Shown piece by piece: positions 30,101 to 32,608 of a DNA stretch of 32,608 nt. Below the pieces are notes generated by a model. The model was not told where the DNA came from. It saw only the letters and a list, made by a program, of their open reading frames with translations, and did not search any database. Origin of the DNA: Nitrospinota bacterium (GTDB lineage: Bacteria > Nitrospinota > Nitrospinia > Nitrospinales > Nitrospinaceae); contig JAOUPX010000022.1 in NCBI GenBank assembly GCA_029879645.1, forward strand, positions 1 through 32,608. The letters are read 5' to 3'. The stretch's first letter is position 1. Every line of letters starts with the position of its first letter. The position numbers and the translations under genes were made by a program.

Positions 30101-31312
30101 GGATTCCACCATCACTTCCCCGGTTTCTTTATCAATCAGGTCGTTAGCGAGAATACAACCCAGCAGCGTTTCCGGATCAATCTCCACTTTCGGGGACTTG
30201 GCCATTCGTCCCAATTTCTTGATATTTGGCGGGCTTACTTTTTTACCGGATTTTACAATCACCTCATCCGACTTGGGGTCAACCACATCTTCCAGCACTT
30301 TAATGCCGACCATGAGGCCTTTTCCGCCCATGGAGTACTTACCTTCTCGCGTGCACGAAATTTTCTCAACCGGATAAAACGCAGCAAGGATTTCCTCCTG
30401 GCTCATGCCGAAGGCACTCAGCAGGATAGTCGCGGGCATTTTACGGCGACGGTCAATCTTGACGTGCAGGATATCCTTGATATCAAACTCGAAATCCAAC
30501 CAGGATCCGCGGTCGGGAATCACGCGGGCGGAATAGAGAATCTTCCCGCTGACATGCGACTTGCCTTTATCGTGAGAGAAAAACGCTCCGGGAGATCGAT
30601 GCATCTGACTGACGATGACCCGCTCAACGCCATTAATCATGAAAGTCCCCGTGGGGCTCATGACCGGCATTTCTCCGAGAAATATTTTTTGCTCCTTCAC
30701 TTCCCGAACGGAATTAATTACAACTTCTGGAACTTTTTCCTGCTCCAGGAGCCCGACAATCCTCTCGTCGATCAACGTCCGAGACGGAATAAACAGCTTC
30801 CCGGTCTGCGGATGCTTGACTTCCTCGACAATATACTTTCCAGGAAGTTCCTTGAGAACACGCGGGGACACACCGATCCGTTCGCGGTCAAATAGCACCA
30901 TCCGCACCATGATCTTAATAGGATCAGAGTACGTCAGGCCTTTCTGCCGACATTCGCTCAGCTTGTACTTTTCTTTGTAATTAACATCCTGGCCGCAAGT
31001 TTCACAAACCACACCTTCGCCGCCAAGCTCTTTATATTCCCCGCAACCGCACTCCCAAGATCCCACTTCATAGCCCACATACTCCAACCGGGCATTGATA
31101 TTCAGATCCGAAATCGGAAAAACATCCCGGAACACATCCTCTAGTCCCTGGACGCTGCGTTTGTCGGGCGCCACCTTGCCCTGCAGAAAATACTCGAACG
31201 ACTTAACCTGGATCTCAATCAGGTTGGGAATCTCAATAACCGCTGGGATTTTCGAGAAATTCAACCTGGGCGTGGGATTGACTTGCGTTCGTTCGGTGGT
31301 TGTTTTTGTCAT
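27116..31312 (-). CDS. rpoB: DNA-directed RNA polymerase subunit beta, with extra N-terminal zinc ribbon
   Basis: A 1398-residue catalytic subunit, about 55 longer than E. coli. The rifampicin region ([20 protein letters not shown], then [10 protein letters not shown]) carries no known resistance change. Later conserved blocks include [11 protein letters not shown] and the C-terminal clamp ([20 protein letters not shown]). Unusual: residues 86-110 form a four-cysteine ribbon (C88, C90, C103, C106) like that of RpoC. Residues about 150-203 are an extra segment similar to the two BBM-type repeats present further on (about 335-430). Both insertions lie before the conserved [14 protein letters not shown] block of the protrusion. 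Confidence 0.99.
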   Translation of the reverse strand: MTKTTTERTQVNPTPRLNFSKIPAVIEIPNLIEIQVKSFEYFLQGKVAPDKRSVQGLEDVFRDVFPISDLNINARLEYVGYEVGSWECGCGEYKELGGEGVVCETCGQDVNYKEKYKLSECRQKGLTYSDPIKIMVRMVLFDRERIGVSPRVLKELPGKYIVEEVKHPQTGKLFIPSRTLIDERIVGLLEQEKVPEVVINSVREVKEQKIFLGEMPVMSPTGTFMINGVERVIVSQMHRSPGAFFSHDKGKSHVSGKILYSARVIPDRGSWLDFEFDIKDILHVKIDRRRKMPATILLSAFGMSQEEILAAFYPVEKISCTREGKYSMGGKGLMVGIKVLEDVVDPKSDEVIVKSGKKVSPPNIKKLGRMAKSPKVEIDPETLLGCILANDLIDKETGEVMVESNTPITAEILEQIVQNKIAEFGILHIDEESPDTTIRDTLILGKIKTQEDAIREIYKRLRPGDPPTAEIAKTLFANLFFNPKRYNLSVVGRIKLNQKFGLDIPEDNRLLTLDDVISVVRYIVNLRNGIGVIDDIDHLGNRRVRAVGESLENQFRVGLVRMERAIIERMSIQDLEVSMPHDLINSKPVTAAIKEFYGSSQLSQFMDQTNPLSEVTHKRRLSALGPGGLTRERAGFEVRDVHPTHYGRICPIETPEGPNIGLIASLSTYARVNDYGFVETPYRQVADGKVSDQVEFHNAMVEDDYIIAQANADLDAKNKFVKEIVDARQGGDFILSPREKINLMDVSPKQLISVAASLIPFLENDDANRALMGSNMQRQAVPLLRAEAPLVGTGMEGIVARDSGAVIVAESDGEVISADASRIVVRSSENGTKRGMGSRVDIYTLAKYQRSNQNTCINQRPLVATGEQIKKGQVIADGPSTENGELALGRNILVAFMPWDGYNFEDAIVISEKVVKEDIFTSVHIEEFEVEARDTKQGKEEITRDISNVGEEALKNLDDSGIIRIGASVKPNDILVGKITPKGETQLSPEEKLLKAIFGEKAGDVRDTSLRVPPGIQGIVIDVKVFSRKGIDKDSRSIAIEEEEIARIEKDFGDEIQIVKSETEKRLKDMLRGKEVTKPATVGRKELKKGTILDDEVMDKLASKDLAKISVKEIDPVEMQEIEDSSKDQIHILKTLMNEKIAKLKKGDDLAPGVIKLVRVFVAMKRKLQVGDKMAGRHGNKGVVSNIVPEEDMPYLEDGTPCELILNPLGVPSRMNVGQIFETNLGMAAKATNQKMATPVFDGANEEDVRRLLIEGGCSSSGEMTLFDGRTGQAFHQKVMVGYIYMLKLHHLVDDKIHARSTGPYSLVTQQPLGGKAQFGGQRLGEMEVWALEAYGAAYTLQEMLTVKSDDVEGRKRMYEAIVKGDTNLNANLPESFNVLVKELQSLAIDVELIETAK
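30983..31057 (-). other. RpoC-like zinc-ribbon insertion within RpoB (residues 86-110)
   Basis: The segment begins [11 protein letters not shown] and continues [11 protein letters not shown]. The RpoC zinc-binding domain (26765-26839) reads [11 protein letters not shown] and then [11 protein letters not shown]. The cysteine spacing is identical (C-x1-C-x12-C-x2-C) and 14 of 25 residues match. In E. coli RpoB, the corresponding stretch (near VSYRLGEPVFDVQEC) has no such ribbon. Zinc binding is inferred from the cysteine pattern. Confidence 0.8.
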
Positions 31313-31354
31313 AAGGTTTTAGATTCCCTGGGGTTGAATTAATAAACGCCTGCC

Positions 31355-31390
31355 AAAAAAAATCCGAACGAGATCGATTACTTGATCTCG
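31355..31390 (-). terminator. Attenuator-like terminator between rplL and rpoB
   Basis: On the - strand a 7-bp perfect stem, CGAGATC and GATCTCG (31384-31390 with 31369-31375), encloses an 8-nt loop that contains the rplL stop codon. After six more bases comes a run of eight T (complement of 31355-31362). E. coli has a partial terminator at the same place that lowers rpoBC expression relative to rplJL. Strength is uncertain because of the spacer before the T run. Confidence 0.6.
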
Positions 31391-31755
31391 ACCGACCCAC
31401 CAGCCGCTTCGATCTTTTGCTTGATCTCTTCAGCTTCTTCTTTTTTGACCCCCTCCTTAACTGCTTTCGGAGCACCCTCAACCAGATCTTTGGCGTCTTT
31501 CAATCCCAGGTTAGTGATTCCACGCACTTCCTTGATCACCTGAATCTTCTTGTCACCCGCAGCGGTCAGAATAACGTCAAACTCCGTCTTTTCTTCAGCA
31601 GCGGCGGCATCCCCACCAGCAGGCGCGACGGCCATCATGGTCGGCGCAGCGGCGGTCACCCCGTACTTCTCTTCCAATTCTTTTACAAATTCGGACATTT
31701 CCAAAACCGACATATTGTCGATGAAGGAAACGACATCATCCTTAGTAACAGCCAT
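31378..31755 (-). CDS. rplL: 50S ribosomal protein L7/L12
   Basis: A 125-residue stalk protein that recruits translational GTPases, usually present in several copies per ribosome. N-terminal dimerisation domain ([20 protein letters not shown]), Ala/Gly-rich hinge (about 37-55), and C-terminal factor-binding domain ([33 protein letters not shown]). The ATG at 31755 has AAGGAG six bases upstream and is preferred to an upstream in-frame start. Confidence 0.98.
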   Translation of the reverse strand: MAVTKDDVVSFIDNMSVLEMSEFVKELEEKYGVTAAAPTMMAVAPAGGDAAAAEEKTEFDVILTAAGDKKIQVIKEVRGITNLGLKDAKDLVEGAPKAVKEGVKKEEAEEIKQKIEAAGGSVEIK

Positions 31756-31832
31756 TTGAAACTCCTTTCTCAACTGAAATATATCAAAACGATTATAAAA
31801 TTATTCTCAAGCCTCTGGACCGCCGCAGCCGG

Positions 31833-32360
31833 TCAACCCTGGGCTTTTTTATCCTTGATCGCATCCAGCGTTCCCACCAGTTTGCGCAGAAGGGAGCTGA
31901 ATACACCCACAAAATTGGTGGTAGGCCCGTTCATAACGGACAGCATCTGGGAAATCAAAACCTCCTTGGAAGGCAGATCCGCCAGAGCCTTCAATTGAGC
32001 CGCATTTACTTGCTTGCCCTCGACAACTCCAGTCACCACTTCGGGGCTTTTTGCGGCGCCCGACTTGGCAAAATCGGAAAGCGCTTTCGCTGGCGCCACA
32101 GCATCATCGAAGCTCACCAAAATGGAAACGGGACCCTTGAAGTCATTTTCCAAAACTTCGAGCGGCGTATTCTTCGCCGCCTTTTGAGCCAGGGCATTTT
32201 TTATCACCCGGAAATCCACCGCACGCGCTCTCATATGAGCACGAAGCGACGCCATATTCTCTGCCGAAATACCGTGGTAATGCGCTAACACGCATGACTT
32301 GGCTCGCGAGAATACATCGTTCAATTCATCAATGGTCTTCTGTTTCGCTGGTGTAGGCAA
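31833..32360 (-). CDS. rplJ: 50S ribosomal protein L10
   Basis: A 175-residue protein that anchors L7/L12 dimers at the stalk base. KTIDELNDVFSRAKSCVLAH begins the rRNA-binding domain; FRVIKNALAQKAAKNT and GPVSILVSFDD follow. The start is uncertain: GTG at 32366 lies only two bases from the AAAGGA site, while TTG at 32360 lies eight bases away and is preferred. The 44-nt gap to rplA is too short for an E. coli-type L10 leader. Confidence 0.95.
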   Translation of the reverse strand: MPTPAKQKTIDELNDVFSRAKSCVLAHYHGISAENMASLRAHMRARAVDFRVIKNALAQKAAKNTPLEVLENDFKGPVSILVSFDDAVAPAKALSDFAKSGAAKSPEVVTGVVEGKQVNAAQLKALADLPSKEVLISQMLSVMNGPTTNFVGVFSSLLRKLVGTLDAIKDKKAQG

Positions 32361-32410
32361 AATCACAATCCTTTCTAACGATTTCTAATACTTCTTCCAG
32401 TCAATATCCG

Positions 32411-32608
32411 CTAGCTCACCAAATAAGCCACCTTGATACCCGGCCCCATTGTGGTCGACAGCGAAATACCCTTAATATAAACACCTTTTGCAGTGGACGG
32501 CTTCATCTTAACCAAAGCCCCCATAAATTCCTTGAAGTTCTCAGCCAGATCTTCCACCGAGAAACTCGCCTTCCCAACAGAGGCATGAATGATACCCGCC
32601 TTATCAAC
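32411..32608 (-). CDS. rplA: 50S ribosomal protein L1, C-terminal part, cut by window edge
   Basis: The last 65 residues of L1 are present, from [16 protein letters not shown] to KGIYIKG-like [18 protein letters not shown] and a TAG stop at 32411-32413. L1 forms the mobile L1 stalk that releases E-site tRNA. It precedes rplJ, matching the rplKAJL order; rplK would lie beyond the right edge. Confidence 0.95.
   Translation of the reverse strand, partial: VDKAGIIHASVGKASFSVEDLAENFKEFMGALVKMKPSTAKGVYIKGISLSTTMGPGIKVAYLVS

Noticed and set aside
29462-30895. 477-codon open frame on the + strand opposite rpoB
   Set aside because: Antisense to strongly conserved RpoB sequence; the translation matches no family and follows from rpoB codon bias.
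31756-31832. TATAAT and a 5-bp hairpin in the rplJ-rplL gap as promoter or attenuator
   Set aside because: No -35 box at proper spacing and no T run after the weak stem.

Overview
The window has two parts. Positions 1-3953 hold a short accessory stretch on the + strand. Positions 4061-32608 hold one unbroken, co-directional information-processing superoperon on the - strand. Base composition is about half GC. Gene order, zinc-ribbon ribosomal proteins and protein sequence style suggest a Gram-negative, deltaproteobacteria-like lineage, possibly Nitrospinota. That placement is an inference from style and was not tested by a search.

Accessory part: the C-terminal portion of a DnaE-family polymerase alpha subunit, cut by the left edge and carrying two inverted copies of a REP-like repeat read in frame. 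Next come a VapBC-type toxin-antitoxin pair with an ATGATAT-repeat operator candidate, a PflX-like radical SAM protein behind an extended -10 promoter, a small cupin gene broken by a one-base frameshift, and a YkgJ-family cysteine-cluster protein. A strong hairpin terminator between YkgJ and rplQ marks the boundary.

Superoperon, in transcription order (right to left): rplA (partial), rplJ, rplL, an attenuator-like hairpin, rpoB, rpoC; then a sigma70-type promoter with leader hairpin, rpsL, rpsG, fusA, tuf; then rpsJ, rplC, rplD, rplW, rplB, rpsS, rplV, rpsC, rplP, rpmC, rpsQ (S10 block); rplN, rplX, rplE, rpsN, rpsH, rplF, rplR, rpsE, rplO, secY, adk, infA, rpmJ (spc block); rpsM, rpsK, rpsD, rpoA, rplQ (alpha block) and the terminator. 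The rif, str, S10, spc and alpha clusters are fused, with many 1-nt stop/start overlaps. rpmD (L30) and map are absent from their usual slots. Several core genes start with TTG or GTG behind good Shine-Dalgarno sites.

The most unusual observation is in RpoB. Near residues 86-110 it carries a four-cysteine ribbon whose spacing, and much of whose sequence, matches the N-terminal zinc-binding domain of RpoC encoded by the next gene. It is followed at about 150-203 by an extra segment resembling the beta-subunit BBM-type repeats. No rRNA, tRNA, CRISPR array, insertion sequence or prophage was seen, and no stretch over 300 bases lacks a gene.
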